DNA of 64,000 nt, taken from Roseovarius sp. ZX-A-9. GTDB taxonomy: Bacteria; Pseudomonadota; Alphaproteobacteria; Rhodobacterales; Rhodobacteraceae. Within the stretch, counting starts at the first letter, position 1. Every line of letters begins with the position of its first letter. Of this stretch, positions 35,785 to 46,200 are shown in pieces. The position numbers were made by a program, and so were the translations under genes. The stretch spans positions 1 through 64,000 of the forward strand of contig NZ_JAPWHW010000016.1 of assembly GCF_028369135.1 (NCBI RefSeq), in the 5' to 3' direction. A model generated the notes under the pieces. The model saw only the letters and a program-made list of their open reading frames with translations. It was not told where the DNA came from and did not search any database.

Positions 35785-36711
35785 ATGGAATTGGGTCCTT
35801 ATCTTTTGCTTGCCACGCTCGAAGGCGCGGTAACGGCGGCGGTGCTGGCGCTGACCGCTGTCGGCCTCAGCCTGGTCTTTGGCGTGATGCGGGTGGTCAA
35901 CATCGCGCATGGCGAGTTTTTCATGCTGGGCGCGGTCATCGCGTGGTACGTGGCGCAGATGATGGGCGGCCATCCCGCCATCGGCTTTGGCGCGGCGCTG
36001 ATACTCGCGCCGCTGCTCGTGGGCATAATCGCGGTGGCGGTGGACATGACCATCCTCAAGCGGATCGATTATGACCCCGAGCGCACCATCGTCGCCACAA
36101 TCGGGGTGCTTTACATCATCCAGCAACTGACGCTGATGGGCTACGGCCCCGAAGCGCGGCCCGTGGCACCGCCCTTCAACACGCGCCTTGCGATCCCGTG
36201 GTGGGAATTCAAGGATGGCAGCCTGCAGATGTACTGGCCCTGGGGGCTGAGCACCACAAGTTACAAGCTGGCGGTGATCTGTGCCGCGCCGGTGGTCCTG
36301 CTGGGTGTCTGGCTGATGATGGCACGGACCAAGATCGGCCTGCTGATGCGCGCCACGCAACAGGACCGCGACATGGCGCTGGCCTTTGGCATCCCGGTCG
36401 AGCGGGTCTATGCGCTGGTCTTTGGCATTGGTGCGGGGCTGGCGGCACTGGCGGCAGTGCTGATCGTGCCGATTCAGCAGGCGCATTACCTGATGGGGGC
36501 CGATCCACTGCTGTTGTCGTTCATCGTAGTGATCATCGGCGGGCTGGGCAGCCTGCCGGGCACCGTCGTGGCAGCGATCCTGATCGGGCTGAGTGACGGG
36601 ATCATTTCGGTCTTCTTCTCCCCCACGCTGGCCAAGATCCTGGCGACGCTGCTGGTCGGTCTGGTGCTGGTTTTCCGCCCCAATGGCCTGTTCGGGACGC
36701 GCGGTTCATGA
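35785..36711 (+). CDS. Branched-chain amino acid-type ABC transporter permease (LivH family)
   Basis: A 308-residue integral membrane permease of the HAAT (LivH/UrtB) family: TAVGLSLVFGVMRVVNIAHGEFFMLGA near the start and the EAA-like segment IIGGLGSLPGTVVAAILIGLSDGI. ATG 35785 starts the first helix; a TTG-initiated extension to 35680 is hydrophilic and unlikely, although no good ribosome site precedes either. It heads a four-gene set, overlapping its partner by four bases. No substrate-binding protein precedes it, which is unusual for this family. Confidence 0.9.
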   Translation: MELGPYLLLATLEGAVTAAVLALTAVGLSLVFGVMRVVNIAHGEFFMLGAVIAWYVAQMMGGHPAIGFGAALILAPLLVGIIAVAVDMTILKRIDYDPERTIVATIGVLYIIQQLTLMGYGPEARPVAPPFNTRLAIPWWEFKDGSLQMYWPWGLSTTSYKLAVICAAPVVLLGVWLMMARTKIGLLMRATQQDRDMALAFGIPVERVYALVFGIGAGLAALAAVLIVPIQQAHYLMGADPLLLSFIVVIIGGLGSLPGTVVAAILIGLSDGIISVFFSPTLAKILATLLVGLVLVFRPNGLFGTRGS

Positions 36712-37652
36712 GTGCGGGACGGAAGATCGCCGTGCTGCATATCGGCCTACTGGTGCTGCTGTTCGCGCTGCAATTCGTGCTGCCCGCCTATCATCACGGC
36801 AATCTGGCGCGGATCATGGTGCTGGCCAGCTACGCGGTCGGCTATAATATCCTGTTTGGCTATACCGGCCTGCTGAGCCTGGGACATGCACTGTTTTTCG
36901 CGGCGGGCATGTACGGGATGGCGCTGACGGTGAACCATCTGGGCTGGACGCCCGCGCCGGCGCTGATCGCCGGGCTGGTGGCGGGGCTTGTCGTCTCGGC
37001 GGCGCTCGGGGTGCTGGCACTGCGCACGGCCGGCGTGGCGTTCATGATCGTGACGCTGATGTTCGCGCAGGCGGGCTACCTCACCATCCTCTATTTCGGC
37101 GAATGGACACGCGGCGATGAAGGCTTCGTGATCCAGCAGGCGCAGCGGATGCTGTGGGGGATCGACCTGAGCGATCCGGGCAATCGGTATTTTGCCGCGC
37201 TGACGCTTTTTGCGGTGTCGCTGATGGTCTGCCTCGTGCTGGTGCGCCACCCGTTCGGGCGAACGCTGGTGGCGATCCGCGAGAACGAGGAACGGGTGCG
37301 CATGCTAGGATATGACACTTTCGCGCACAAGCTGGGCGCGGTGGTGATCTCTGGCACGATATCGGCTGCGGCGGGGGCGTTTTACGGGCTGCTCTTTGGC
37401 TATGCCGGTGCCAGCTTTGCCAGCGTGCAATATTCGATCTTTCCATTGCTTTGGGTGCTGCTGGGTGGGGCCGGCACGGTGCTGGGGCCGTTCATCGGCA
37501 CGCTTTTCATGTTCTACCTGATCGACCTCAGTTCGGGTGTCACCACGGCCTACATGCTGATTGCGGGCGTGGTGCTGGTATTGTTGACGCTATTCGCGCC
37601 GCAAGGGCTGGTGGGCGAATTGCGTCGCCGGGTCTGGCGGTGGCTGCCATGA
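36708..37652 (+). CDS. Branched-chain amino acid-type ABC transporter permease (LivM family)
   Basis: A 314-residue permease of the LivM/UrtC family, with YNILFGYTGLLSLGHALFFAAGMYG early and the cytoplasmic loop segment VAIRENEERVRMLGYDTFAHKL, the known contact for the ATPase. Eight to ten hydrophobic helices are seen. Start and stop overlap the neighbouring genes by four bases each. Pairs with the LivH-type permease. Confidence 0.92.
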   Translation: MSAGRKIAVLHIGLLVLLFALQFVLPAYHHGNLARIMVLASYAVGYNILFGYTGLLSLGHALFFAAGMYGMALTVNHLGWTPAPALIAGLVAGLVVSAALGVLALRTAGVAFMIVTLMFAQAGYLTILYFGEWTRGDEGFVIQQAQRMLWGIDLSDPGNRYFAALTLFAVSLMVCLVLVRHPFGRTLVAIRENEERVRMLGYDTFAHKLGAVVISGTISAAAGAFYGLLFGYAGASFASVQYSIFPLLWVLLGGAGTVLGPFIGTLFMFYLIDLSSGVTTAYMLIAGVVLVLLTLFAPQGLVGELRRRVWRWLP

Positions 37653-38356
37653 CTTTGCTGAGCACACGCGGACTGAGTAAGAGCTTTGCCGGTTTGCAGG
37701 CCGTCAGGAACGTGGATTTCGACCTGACCAAGGGCGAGGTGCGCGCGCTGATCGGGCCGAACGGCGCGGGCAAGACGACGCTGGTGGGGATGATCTGCGG
37801 GCGGATTTCTCCGTCGGCGGGGACTGTCCATTTCGACGGGCGCGACATAACTGCGCTGCCAGCGCACCGGCGGATCGGGCTGGGCATGGCCTACACATTC
37901 CAGATCACGTCGGTCTTTGCCGGGCTGGACGTGGCCGAGAACGTCGCACTTGCGGCGCGGCGGCGGCTGTCCGGCGATGCCGTGGCACCCGCGGTCGAGG
38001 CCGCGCTGATGCGCGTCGGCCTTGCGGATCGCGCCGAACAGGAGGCAGGCGATCTGAGCTACGGCCACCAGCGCCTGCTGGAGATCGCGATGGGTCTGGT
38101 GCAGGAGCCGCGTCTGCTGATCCTGGATGAACCGACGCAGGGGCTGGCCGAGGCCGAGATTGCCGCGTTCAAGACACTGATCCGCGAGCTGGCAGGCGCT
38201 ACGACGATCCTGCTGATTGAACACAACATGAGCGTGGTGATGGAAACCGCAGACCGCGTGAGCGTGCTGAATTTCGGCGAGTTGCTGGCCGAAGGCACGC
38301 CCGATGAAATCCGTGCCGACGCCGATGTGCAGGCCGCCTATCTGGGGACCGGATGA
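37649..38356 (+). CDS. ABC transporter ATP-binding protein (LivG family)
   Basis: A 235-residue ATPase with Walker A GPNGAGKTT, the signature LSYGHQRLLEIAMGL (SYGHQ in place of SGGQQ, usual for LivG), Walker B LLILDEPTQGL and the H-loop IEHNMSVV. ATG 37649 overlaps the LivM stop; the long upstream frame to 37451 is a shadow of livM. Energises import with the LivF-type partner. Confidence 0.93.
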   Translation: MTLLSTRGLSKSFAGLQAVRNVDFDLTKGEVRALIGPNGAGKTTLVGMICGRISPSAGTVHFDGRDITALPAHRRIGLGMAYTFQITSVFAGLDVAENVALAARRRLSGDAVAPAVEAALMRVGLADRAEQEAGDLSYGHQRLLEIAMGLVQEPRLLILDEPTQGLAEAEIAAFKTLIRELAGATTILLIEHNMSVVMETADRVSVLNFGELLAEGTPDEIRADADVQAAYLGTG

Positions 38357-39051
38357 TGCTGGAACTGCACGGGATAGGCGCCGGATATGGCCGCGCGCAG
38401 GTGCTGCGGGACTTCAGCCTGCGGGTCGAGGCGGGCGAGATCCTGTGCCTGCTGGGCCGCAATGGCGCGGGCAAGACGACGACGATGCAGGCGATCATGG
38501 GCCTGTTGCCCCTGATGGCGGGCCGGATCACGCTGGACGGAACAGAGATCAGCGCACTGCCCGCACACAAGGTGCCACGTGCGGGCATCGGCTATATCCC
38601 GCAGGGGCGGCGGCTGTTTCCAAGCCTTACCGTGGCGCAAAATCTGGCTGTGGGCATGCAGACCCGCAACAGCCCCCCGGAAGTGCTGGAGGAGGTGCTG
38701 GACCTCTTCCCGCGCCTGCGCGAACGCATGGGGCAGCGCGCACAGACCCTTTCGGGCGGCGAACAGCAGATGCTGGCCACGGCCCGCGCCTTGTGTTTAC
38801 AGCCCAAGGCGCTGCTGCTGGATGAACCGACCGAGGGGCTGCAACCCTCGATGATCGAAGCGATCCGGCAGGTGATCGTGAAGATGCGCAGCAAGGGCGT
38901 TGCAATCCTGCTGGTCGAGCAACGGGTCGATGCGGTGCTGTCGGTGGCGGACCGCGTGGCCTTCATCGAGAACGGGCGCAATGGCGAGACATTGCCCGCC
39001 GAAGCCCTGCGCGCCGATCATTCCATCGTGGATCGCTATGTTGGCGTGTGA
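38353..39051 (+). CDS. ABC transporter ATP-binding protein (LivF family)
   Basis: A 232-residue ATPase with Walker A GRNGAGKTT, Q-loop YIPQGRRLFPSLTV, signature LSGGEQQMLATARAL, Walker B LLLDEPTEGL and EQRVDAVL in place of the usual H-loop (EQ-x5), as is common in LivF. It overlaps the LivG stop by four bases and converges on the histidine kinase gene with 28 bases between. Confidence 0.93.
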   Translation: MMLELHGIGAGYGRAQVLRDFSLRVEAGEILCLLGRNGAGKTTTMQAIMGLLPLMAGRITLDGTEISALPAHKVPRAGIGYIPQGRRLFPSLTVAQNLAVGMQTRNSPPEVLEEVLDLFPRLRERMGQRAQTLSGGEQQMLATARALCLQPKALLLDEPTEGLQPSMIEAIRQVIVKMRSKGVAILLVEQRVDAVLSVADRVAFIENGRNGETLPAEALRADHSIVDRYVGV

Positions 39052-39079
39052 TGGCGGCTGTGGCCGGTCTCATTTGCCA

Positions 39080-40447
39080 TCATGACGACCTGCGCAGTGG
39101 CAAAGTCACCGTCACCCGCAACCCGCCTTCCTGTCGGTTCTCAAGCGTGATCTGACCGCCATGTGCGACGATGATCGTCCGGGCGATGGACAGGCCCAGA
39201 CCCGCGCCGCCGGTTTCAAGGCTGCGGCTGTCGTCGCCGCGCGTGAATGGCTCGAACATGGCATCCAGACGGTCGGGCGCAATACCTGGCCCGTTGTCGT
39301 CGATGGTGATGATGGCCTGCCGCTTGTCCTGCGCCAGTGTCACGGTTGCCGCATCGCCATAGCGCTTGGCGTTGTCGATAAGGTTCCCGATCGCCCGGCC
39401 AAGCCCGACACGGCGGCCCGTCACCTGCACATTCGGGGCGGCATTGCACGCCGCACCGCGATCCTCGCAAATCTGGGTCAGCAGGGCACCGATATCAATC
39501 GGCTCCATTTTCTCGGAATCCTGCCCATCCTTGGCATAGCTTATCAGCCCGTCGGCCATCACTGTCATCTCGTCCAGCGTGCGGACCATCGCGTCGCGCT
39601 GCTCTTCGTCATCGACCATTTCCGCGCGGATGCGCAGGCTTGTCATGGGTGTGCGCAGGTCATGCCCCACGGCCGCAAGCATCCGCATGCGTTGCGCATC
39701 GAATTGCGAGATTTCGACTTGCATGGCGTTGAATGCCTGCGCCGCCTTGCGCATTTCACGCGCCCCGCCTTCCGGAACGCGCGCGGCGCGGTCGCCGCGT
39801 CCGGCAGCCTCGGCGGCCCTCGAGAGCTGCTCAAGCGGTTTGGTCAGGTGGCGCGCAAGAGCGATGGACACGCCAAGCACGCAGAAAAGCGACAGGGCCA
39901 GAACAGTCAGAAACGGCCTGCCATCGACACGGCCGGGGCGTCGGGATGCGCCGCTGGTCACGACGTTGAGCCATTCGGTCTGCCCGTTTCTTGCGCTCAG
40001 CGGCATGGTGATGGCGATCACCCGATCCGTGCGAAAGCCGCCCCGGCGCTCGGGCGCATCGGGGGGAATCGGGCGGTCGATGATGGCAACATTCACGTCC
40101 TCGCGTTTCAGTGTCTCCATCAGCCCCTGCGCGATGTATCTCGACCGGCTGTCGGCGGCGGTTTCTGTCAGCAACGGGGCATCGTCCACCCTCACGCGGG
40201 CGAACCGGGTAGAGGCGTCTCGGGCAATCACCCGGCGGACCTGTGCGTTGACCGCTTCCATTGCCGGAATGAGGGCCGCGATCCGCTCGATCTCTCGGTC
40301 TTCGCTGGCCTGCCTGTCAAATCGCTGCTGCTGAAAGTTGAGAACAGCCAGCGCGATAAGGTTGGCAACAAGGATGGTCATCGCCAGAAGAAGAACGATA
40401 CGCCCGGCCAATCCATCGGGGAAAAGTCGTTTGAGGCTCTGCATCAT
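39080..40447 (-). CDS. Sensor histidine kinase (EnvZ-like architecture)
   Basis: A 455-residue membrane kinase. Helices at about 17-38 and 179-199 frame a periplasmic sensor region of about 140 residues; a HAMP linker (LARHLTKPLEQLSRAAEAAGRGD) leads to the H-box with His262 in AAVGHDLRTPMTSLR. The ATPase domain has the N-box NLIDNAKRYG, G1 DDNGPGIAPDR, F-box MFEPFTRGD and G2 TGGAGLGLSIA. Two ATGs in a row (40447 and 40444) follow GGAGG; the first overlaps the regulator's stop codon. It forms a two-component pair with the upstream response regulator and probably senses a periplasmic signal. Confidence 0.93.
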   Translation of the reverse strand: MMQSLKRLFPDGLAGRIVLLLAMTILVANLIALAVLNFQQQRFDRQASEDREIERIAALIPAMEAVNAQVRRVIARDASTRFARVRVDDAPLLTETAADSRSRYIAQGLMETLKREDVNVAIIDRPIPPDAPERRGGFRTDRVIAITMPLSARNGQTEWLNVVTSGASRRPGRVDGRPFLTVLALSLFCVLGVSIALARHLTKPLEQLSRAAEAAGRGDRAARVPEGGAREMRKAAQAFNAMQVEISQFDAQRMRMLAAVGHDLRTPMTSLRIRAEMVDDEEQRDAMVRTLDEMTVMADGLISYAKDGQDSEKMEPIDIGALLTQICEDRGAACNAAPNVQVTGRRVGLGRAIGNLIDNAKRYGDAATVTLAQDKRQAIITIDDNGPGIAPDRLDAMFEPFTRGDDSRSLETGGAGLGLSIARTIIVAHGGQITLENRQEGGLRVTVTLPLRRSS

Positions 40448-41163
40448 GGGGCCTCCGTCACATCCGCGACCAACCTGTAACCGCCGCCCCATTCCGTCAC
40501 GAGAATTTGCGGGTTTTTCGGGTCGACTTCGATCTTGCGGCGCAAGCGGCTGATCTGGTTGTCGATGGCACGGTCATAGGCTTTCGCCTCGCGCCCGGCG
40601 GTCAGGTCAAGCAGGGTTGCTCGGCTGAGGACCGTGCGCGGCTGGTCAAGAAATATGCCAAGAAGGCGGTTCTCGGCGGTGGTCAGGTCGACGGTCTCGC
40701 CATCTTCGTGGCTGAGCGTCAGGCGGTCGGGGTCATGCACCCAGCAGGCAAATGCCCGGCGCCCGCTTGGCGGTGCGGAAATCTCGGCGGGCACACGGCG
40801 CAGGATCGCGCGGACCCGCGCCAGCAGCTCGCGCGGATTGAACGGCTTGACCAGATAATCATCAGCGCCAAGCTCCAGCCCGACGATACGATCTGTCTCA
40901 TCCGCCATGGCGGTCAGCAACAACACCGGCGGGCCGTCATGGGCGACAAGCCAGCGACAGAGGCTGAGCCCGTCCTCGCCCGGCATCATGATGTCGAGCA
41001 CGACGAGGTGAATGGCTGCCTCAGCCAGGATCTCTCGCGCCTCCGCCGCATGGGCGGCGAGCCTTGTGCGGAATCCTTGCTTGCGCAGATATTGGCCCAA
41101 CGGCTCGCGAATGTCGCGAGCGTCGTCGACGATAAGGATCTGGGGCGCGATTGGGTCTGTCAT
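40444..41163 (-). CDS. Response regulator, OmpR/PhoB family
   Basis: A 239-residue regulator: receiver domain with the acidic pocket Asp13/Asp14 (IVDDARD), phospho-acceptor Asp57 in VVLDIMMPGEDG and Lys in VKPFNPRELLAR, then a C-terminal winged helix (LLDLTAGREAKAYDRAIDNQISRLRRKI). AAGGAG precedes the ATG at 41163. It overlaps the kinase gene by four bases. It diverges from an EF-hand protein and an RND pair; phased direct repeats in the shared promoter region suit binding of an OmpR-type dimer. Confidence 0.94.
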   Translation of the reverse strand: MTDPIAPQILIVDDARDIREPLGQYLRKQGFRTRLAAHAAEAREILAEAAIHLVVLDIMMPGEDGLSLCRWLVAHDGPPVLLLTAMADETDRIVGLELGADDYLVKPFNPRELLARVRAILRRVPAEISAPPSGRRAFACWVHDPDRLTLSHEDGETVDLTTAENRLLGIFLDQPRTVLSRATLLDLTAGREAKAYDRAIDNQISRLRRKIEVDPKNPQILVTEWGGGYRLVADVTEAP

Positions 41164-41247
41164 GGCGTCTCTCCTTGGACGCATTCTCAGCGACCGTTGC
41201 AGTCAATAGCACCCTTTCTCCTTTGAAAATCAACCAACAGGCAGAAC

Positions 41248-41330
41248 AATTCCTGCCTGAATTGTCGCAAGATGTATCAGACCCCGGTCCAGCGACAAAC
41301 GGCGACAAACTGGCGTTGGCGCTGACAAAC
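41248..41330. promoter_or_regulatory. Operator region between response regulator and EF-hand gene
   Basis: Three direct repeats, CGACAAAC at 41293-41300 and 41303-41310 and TGACAAAC at 41323-41330, are spaced at 10 and 20 bases, one face of the helix, as OmpR/PhoB-type regulators prefer. Upstream lies a perfect inverted repeat, CAGGCAG at 41248-41254 with CTGCCTG at 41263-41269, overlapped by ACAATT/AATTGT. The repeats end 74 bases before the EF-hand start codon. Confidence 0.6.
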
Positions 41331-41404
41331 CTTTTTGCGCGATACCCCCTAAGTGAGGTTCACGAGGCAATCACTGCCCGACCAGAAACTCGAAAGGAAA
41401 CGAC

Positions 41405-41938
41405 ATGACAAAATCCAGATTTCTCCCCGGCAGCTTTATCGTCGCAGCCGCTCTTCTGTCCGGCCTGACCGTTGCCACCGCGCAGAATGCGAATGACACA
41501 GCCCCCGTCGCGGCACAGGCAGCCGCCGACGCGCCCGATGGTAAACACGACGGTCATCGTGGCGAGCGTGGGCACCGCCGTGGCCATGGGCATCACGGCG
41601 AGCATGGCATGATGCGTCAGATCATGGAACGGGTCGATGCCAATAATGACCGCGCCGTGACGCAGGAAGAAGTGGACACGTTCCGCGCGTCGGTCGTGAC
41701 CGATGCCGACAAATCCGGCGAGGGCAACATCTCTCTTGATGAGTTCGAGACGATCTACCTCGACCTGACCCGAGAGCGGATGGTAGACGCGTTTCAGAAA
41801 CTCGACGCGGACGGTGACGGCGCAGTGACGCAGGCCGAGATGGACAAGCGTTTTGGTGATGTCGTCGAGCGGATGGACCGCAATGGCGACGGGAAGCTGG
41901 ACCGCGAAGATCACAAGCGCCGTGGCCGAAAAGGCTAA
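41405..41938 (+). CDS. Periplasmic EF-hand protein with His-rich segment
   Basis: A 177-residue secreted protein. Residues 1-26 form a signal peptide (cleavage near TVATAQ). A His/Gly/Arg-rich stretch at residues 48-67 (ten histidines or so) could bind transition metals. EF-hand calcium loops follow: 78-89 (DANNDRAVTQEE), a longer loop near 100-113, 134-145 (DADGDGAVTQAE) and 158-169 (DRNGDGKLDRED). AAAGGAAA precedes the ATG. It stands between a divergent two-component system and an RND pump, suggesting a calcium- or metal-binding signalling or chaperone role for the pump or sensor; no function is known. Confidence 0.85.
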   Translation: MTKSRFLPGSFIVAAALLSGLTVATAQNANDTAPVAAQAAADAPDGKHDGHRGERGHRRGHGHHGEHGMMRQIMERVDANNDRAVTQEEVDTFRASVVTDADKSGEGNISLDEFETIYLDLTRERMVDAFQKLDADGDGAVTQAEMDKRFGDVVERMDRNGDGKLDREDHKRRGRKG

Positions 41939-42070
41939 GGCCATACCGGCAAGCGACGCAGCGGCGAGGGCAGACCTGCCCCCGCCGCAACACTGCGCCG
42001 CATGGTCGGCGATCAACCAGACAGGTTGAACCGGTCAGAGATGCGGCCGGAAAATCACAGGGGCTCTTGA

Positions 42071-43291
42071 ATGCGTACCTTCGTCACCTTGATCATCGCA
42101 GCATTGATCCTGACCGGATCATATTTCATCGCCTTTGGTGTTCCGGCTTCTCTTGGGCCGGTTTCCGGGGTTGAAGGTGAGAGTGGCGAACAGACAAGCA
42201 ATCCCGAACGCGGCGCGCGGGCCGGCCGCCCCGCTGGCGGGCAAAGAGGTGCCAGCGCAACGACGGTGGTCCTGACCCCGCTGGAAAGGCAACCTTACGA
42301 AGATGTCCTGCGCGCCATAGGAACTGCGAAAGCAGTGCGCAGCGCGGATGTGGTCGCGGATGCATCAGGCGAAGTGACCGAAATCAACCTGCCTGCGAAT
42401 GGGGATGTTTCGGCGGGCGACGTTCTGGTGCAGCTTGATGCGCGGACCGAGGTGTTCAACCTTGAGATCGCGCAGACCGAATTCGAGCAGGCCCGTGACG
42501 TTACACAGCGCTACGAGCGTTTGCAGGCAACCGGAAACTCCACGGTAACCGAAGTCACATTATCCGAGGCCAGGGCCGCCCAGCGCCTGGCAGAAGCCAA
42601 GGTCGGGCTGGCGCAGACCGCGCTGGATGACCGGACCATACGCGCGCCAATCTCGGGCAAGCTGGGTCTGAGCGATGTGGAAATCGGCGACATCCTGTCC
42701 GTCGGCAGTACCATCGTGACCATCGACGATTCCGAGGCTTTGCTGGTCGAATTCGAGCTGCCAGAACGTTCCATCGGTTTGCTGGCCAAAGATCAGACCG
42801 TCCTTGCCAGCACCCCGACCTTCACAGGGCACGTTTTCGAGGGCGAGATCGTGTCCTTTGACAGCCGCATCGACAGCGTGACGCGCAGTGTGACGGTCAA
42901 GGCACGGATCGAGAACCCCGATGGCCTGCTATGGCCGGGCATGACATTTGCCGTGCGCATCATCCATGAAAGCGATCCGCTGGCGGTGTTGCCATCCACC
43001 GCAATCAGCTGGTCGCGCAACGGATCAAGCGTGTGGATCGACGACGGCGGCGTTGCCAAGCAGGTGCCGGCGACCATCCTGTTCCGGCGCAATGGCCGGG
43101 TTTGGATCGACGCGGATATTGCCACTGGCACCTTGGTTGTCTCCGAAGGAGCGCAGAAATTGCGCGCCGGATCACGCATCAAACCCGCGAACGCCCCGGC
43201 ACAGGAGCCTGCAACGACACCGAACCGCGCGACGCCGGAAGTCGGGCAAGCCGAACCGAAACAACCAACCGCGACCGAGGCACCGACATGA
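42071..43291 (+). CDS. RND efflux periplasmic adaptor (membrane fusion protein)
   Basis: A 406-residue adaptor anchored by an N-terminal hydrophobic segment (VTLIIAALILTGSYFIAFG). The lipoyl-like barrel-sandwich halves are ADASGEVTEINLPANGDVSAGDVLVQLD and IRAPISGKLGLSDVEIGDILSVG, around a short helical hairpin; beta-barrel and membrane-proximal domains follow. A low-complexity Pro/Ala/Thr/Glu-rich tail covers about the last 35 residues, and residues 33-62 are also of low complexity. The stop overlaps the pump gene by four bases. Confidence 0.9.
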   Translation: MRTFVTLIIAALILTGSYFIAFGVPASLGPVSGVEGESGEQTSNPERGARAGRPAGGQRGASATTVVLTPLERQPYEDVLRAIGTAKAVRSADVVADASGEVTEINLPANGDVSAGDVLVQLDARTEVFNLEIAQTEFEQARDVTQRYERLQATGNSTVTEVTLSEARAAQRLAEAKVGLAQTALDDRTIRAPISGKLGLSDVEIGDILSVGSTIVTIDDSEALLVEFELPERSIGLLAKDQTVLASTPTFTGHVFEGEIVSFDSRIDSVTRSVTVKARIENPDGLLWPGMTFAVRIIHESDPLAVLPSTAISWSRNGSSVWIDDGGVAKQVPATILFRRNGRVWIDADIATGTLVVSEGAQKLRAGSRIKPANAPAQEPATTPNRATPEVGQAEPKQPTATEAPT

Positions 43292-46200
43292 GCACCGCTA
43301 CCCCTCAGGCTGGCAAGTCCGGCCTTGCCAATCTCTTTGTCGCCCGCCCCTTGTTCGGCATCGTCATCAACCTGCTGATCCTGATCGCGGGGCTTGCCGC
43401 GCTTTCATCGGTGGACGTGCGCGAAATGCCGGATGTGGACCAGCCCGTGCTGTCGGTCCGGACCACTTACGAAGGCGCCGTTCCTGCCACCGTCGACCAG
43501 CAGGTCACGCAGGTGCTGGAGGATGCGCTGAGCGCCCTTGAGGGGCTGTCCTATATCGAATCAAGTTCCACGACCGGCTCGAGCCGCATCACCATCGACC
43601 TTTCCACGGGCACAGACGTCAACATCGCCGCGAACGAGGCGCGTGAAATCGTGTCCGCAACGCTGCGCCAGCTTCCCGAGGATATCGACGACCCGATTGT
43701 CACGAAAAGCGACAGCAACGCCGATGCCATCATCCGGCTGGCCATTCTGGGCGATGCCACCTTTGACGAGATGACACGGCTGGCCGAAGGCGTGATCTAT
43801 GACCGCCTGTCACTGATCGACGGCATCGCCGAAGTCACCGTGCGTGGCAACCGCGCAAATGAATTTCGCGTTACGCTGGACATGCCCTCGCTGCTCAGCC
43901 GCGGGCTGACAGTATTCGACGTATCAGACGCATTGACGGCCCTGCGCGATGACACGCCGCTGGGCGATCTGGAATCATCGTCGCAGACCCTCGCCCTGCG
44001 CGTCGGTAACGCAGAGGTGACCGCCGACAGCGTTGGCCAGATCCCCATCAACGCGACGACCCGCGTGTCCGATGTCGCCTATGTTCAGGTGGTCCCAGAG
44101 GACAGGGATGTCTTTGCCCGCGTCAACGGCCAGCCTGCGATCGGGCTGGACATCAGCCGCCAGTCGGTCGGCAACACGCTGGAAATCTCAAAGGCGGTGC
44201 GCGCGGCGGTCGAAGAGCTGCGCGCCGATATGCCGGAGAATGTGGATATCATCATCACCTCGGATGACGGTGTGTTCATCGAAGGGTCGATCGACGAGGT
44301 GGTCAAATCCATCGGTATGGCCACCATTATCGTGATCGCGGTCATCTTTGCCTTTCTGCGCTCGCCCCGCGCAACGCTGATCCCCGCAGTCACCATCCCC
44401 GTGGCGCTGGTCGGCACTGTTGCCGCGATCTGGCTGACCGGGTTTTCCGTCAACACCATCAGCCTTTTGGCACTGGTTCTGGCCACCGGTATGGTCGTGG
44501 ACGACGCCATCGTCGTGATCGAGAACATCGTGCGCAAGCGCAAACAGGGCATGGGGGCTTTCGCCGCAGCGGCCGCTGGCACGAACGAGGTGTTTTTCGC
44601 CGTCATCTCGACCACCGCAACGCTGGCCGCCGTCTTCATCCCCATTTCGTTTCTGCCCGGACAGGCGGGCGGCGTATTCAGCGAGTTCGGATTCGTTCTG
44701 GCCTTTGCCGTCACCCTGTCCTCGATCACGGCACTGACGCTGGCACCGGTGCTGGCCGCATTCCTGGACCCCGGCAAACCCGCCCCCAAGGCGACCGCCG
44801 CGCCCGCCAGGGCGGGGGCCATCGCGCGTGGTTTCGACTTCGTCATGGATCAGGCCATCCGGGCACCCCTGATCGTGCTGTCTGTTGCCATCGGGTTCGC
44901 CCTTATCGCAGTCGGCGCAGCAAGCACGTTATCGTCCAGCATCACGCCAGACGAGGATCGTGGGTTCTTTCTGATCCAGGCGCGCGGTGCATCCGATACC
45001 ACGGTCGAGTACCTTGAGACGCAAATCGCGCAGGTCGAGGCTATCTTGGACCCTTACCGCGCAAACGGAGACGTCGAAGCCGTTCAGAGCATCATCGGTG
45101 TGGGCGGCGGCACCAGCGCCTTCATCATCGTGCGCCTGCCCGACTGGGCCGAGCGCGACCATAGCCAGCAAGAGATCATTGCCGAGGTCAGCAAGCAACT
45201 CAGCGATGTTCCCGGCGTTCAGGTCAATGCCCGCTCGACCAACAGCCTGAACATCCGTGGCGCGGGGCGCGGTCTGCAATTCGCGGTCACAGGCACCGAT
45301 GTCGCGGCAATGACAGACGCTGCCGATACTCTGGTGGCCGCGATGGCGGGCGACGATACGTTCCTCAACCCACAGCTTTCCGAGGACAGCGTACAGGCGC
45401 AATACGAGCTGCGAGTGGACCCGGACATGGCCCGCGTGTTCGGCCTGAGCGAGGAAGAAATCGCCCAGACAGTCAGTGCCATGGTCCAGGGCAACGTCGC
45501 TGTTTCGGTGTTCGAGGATGATGTTGAAACCGACGTCAACGTGGTGCCCGGTGGCCCCCCGATCAACGATCCGTCAGACCTTGAGTCCATCTTCCTGCGT
45601 CTGCCGGGCGGTGAATATGTTCCGGTCTCGGCAGCAGCAACGCTCGAGCCGATTGTCAGCCAGTCGCAAATCAGCCGTCAGGCCGGATCGCTGGCCGTGT
45701 CGGTTCAATCCAACCTTGGCCAAGGTGTCGACCTTGGTGATGCAATGGCGCAACTGACCGCGATTGCCGATGACACGCTGCCGGACGGCATGGGGATCGT
45801 CTTTACCGGCGAAGCGGCAACACTGACGGACAGTGAGTCTGCCATGTATACGGTTTTTGGTGTGGCCTTCATCGTCGTTTTCCTGGTGCTGGCCGCCCAG
45901 TTCGAAAGCATCGCCAGCGCCGTCGTCATCATGCTGACAGTCCCCTTTGGGCTGGCCGCCGCGCTTCTGGCAATCTCCCTCTCGGGCGGATCGCTGAACT
46001 ATTACAGCCAGATCGGTCTGGTGATGCTGATCGGTGTCATGGCCAAGAACGGCATCCTGATCGTTGAATTCGCAAACCAGTTGCGCGAGGCGGGTCAGGA
46101 TATCGACAGCGCGATCCGCAACGCCCTGCGCCTGCGCATCCGGCCGGTGATGATGACGATGGTCTCGACCGTGTTTGGCGGCTTGCCGCTGATCCTGACA

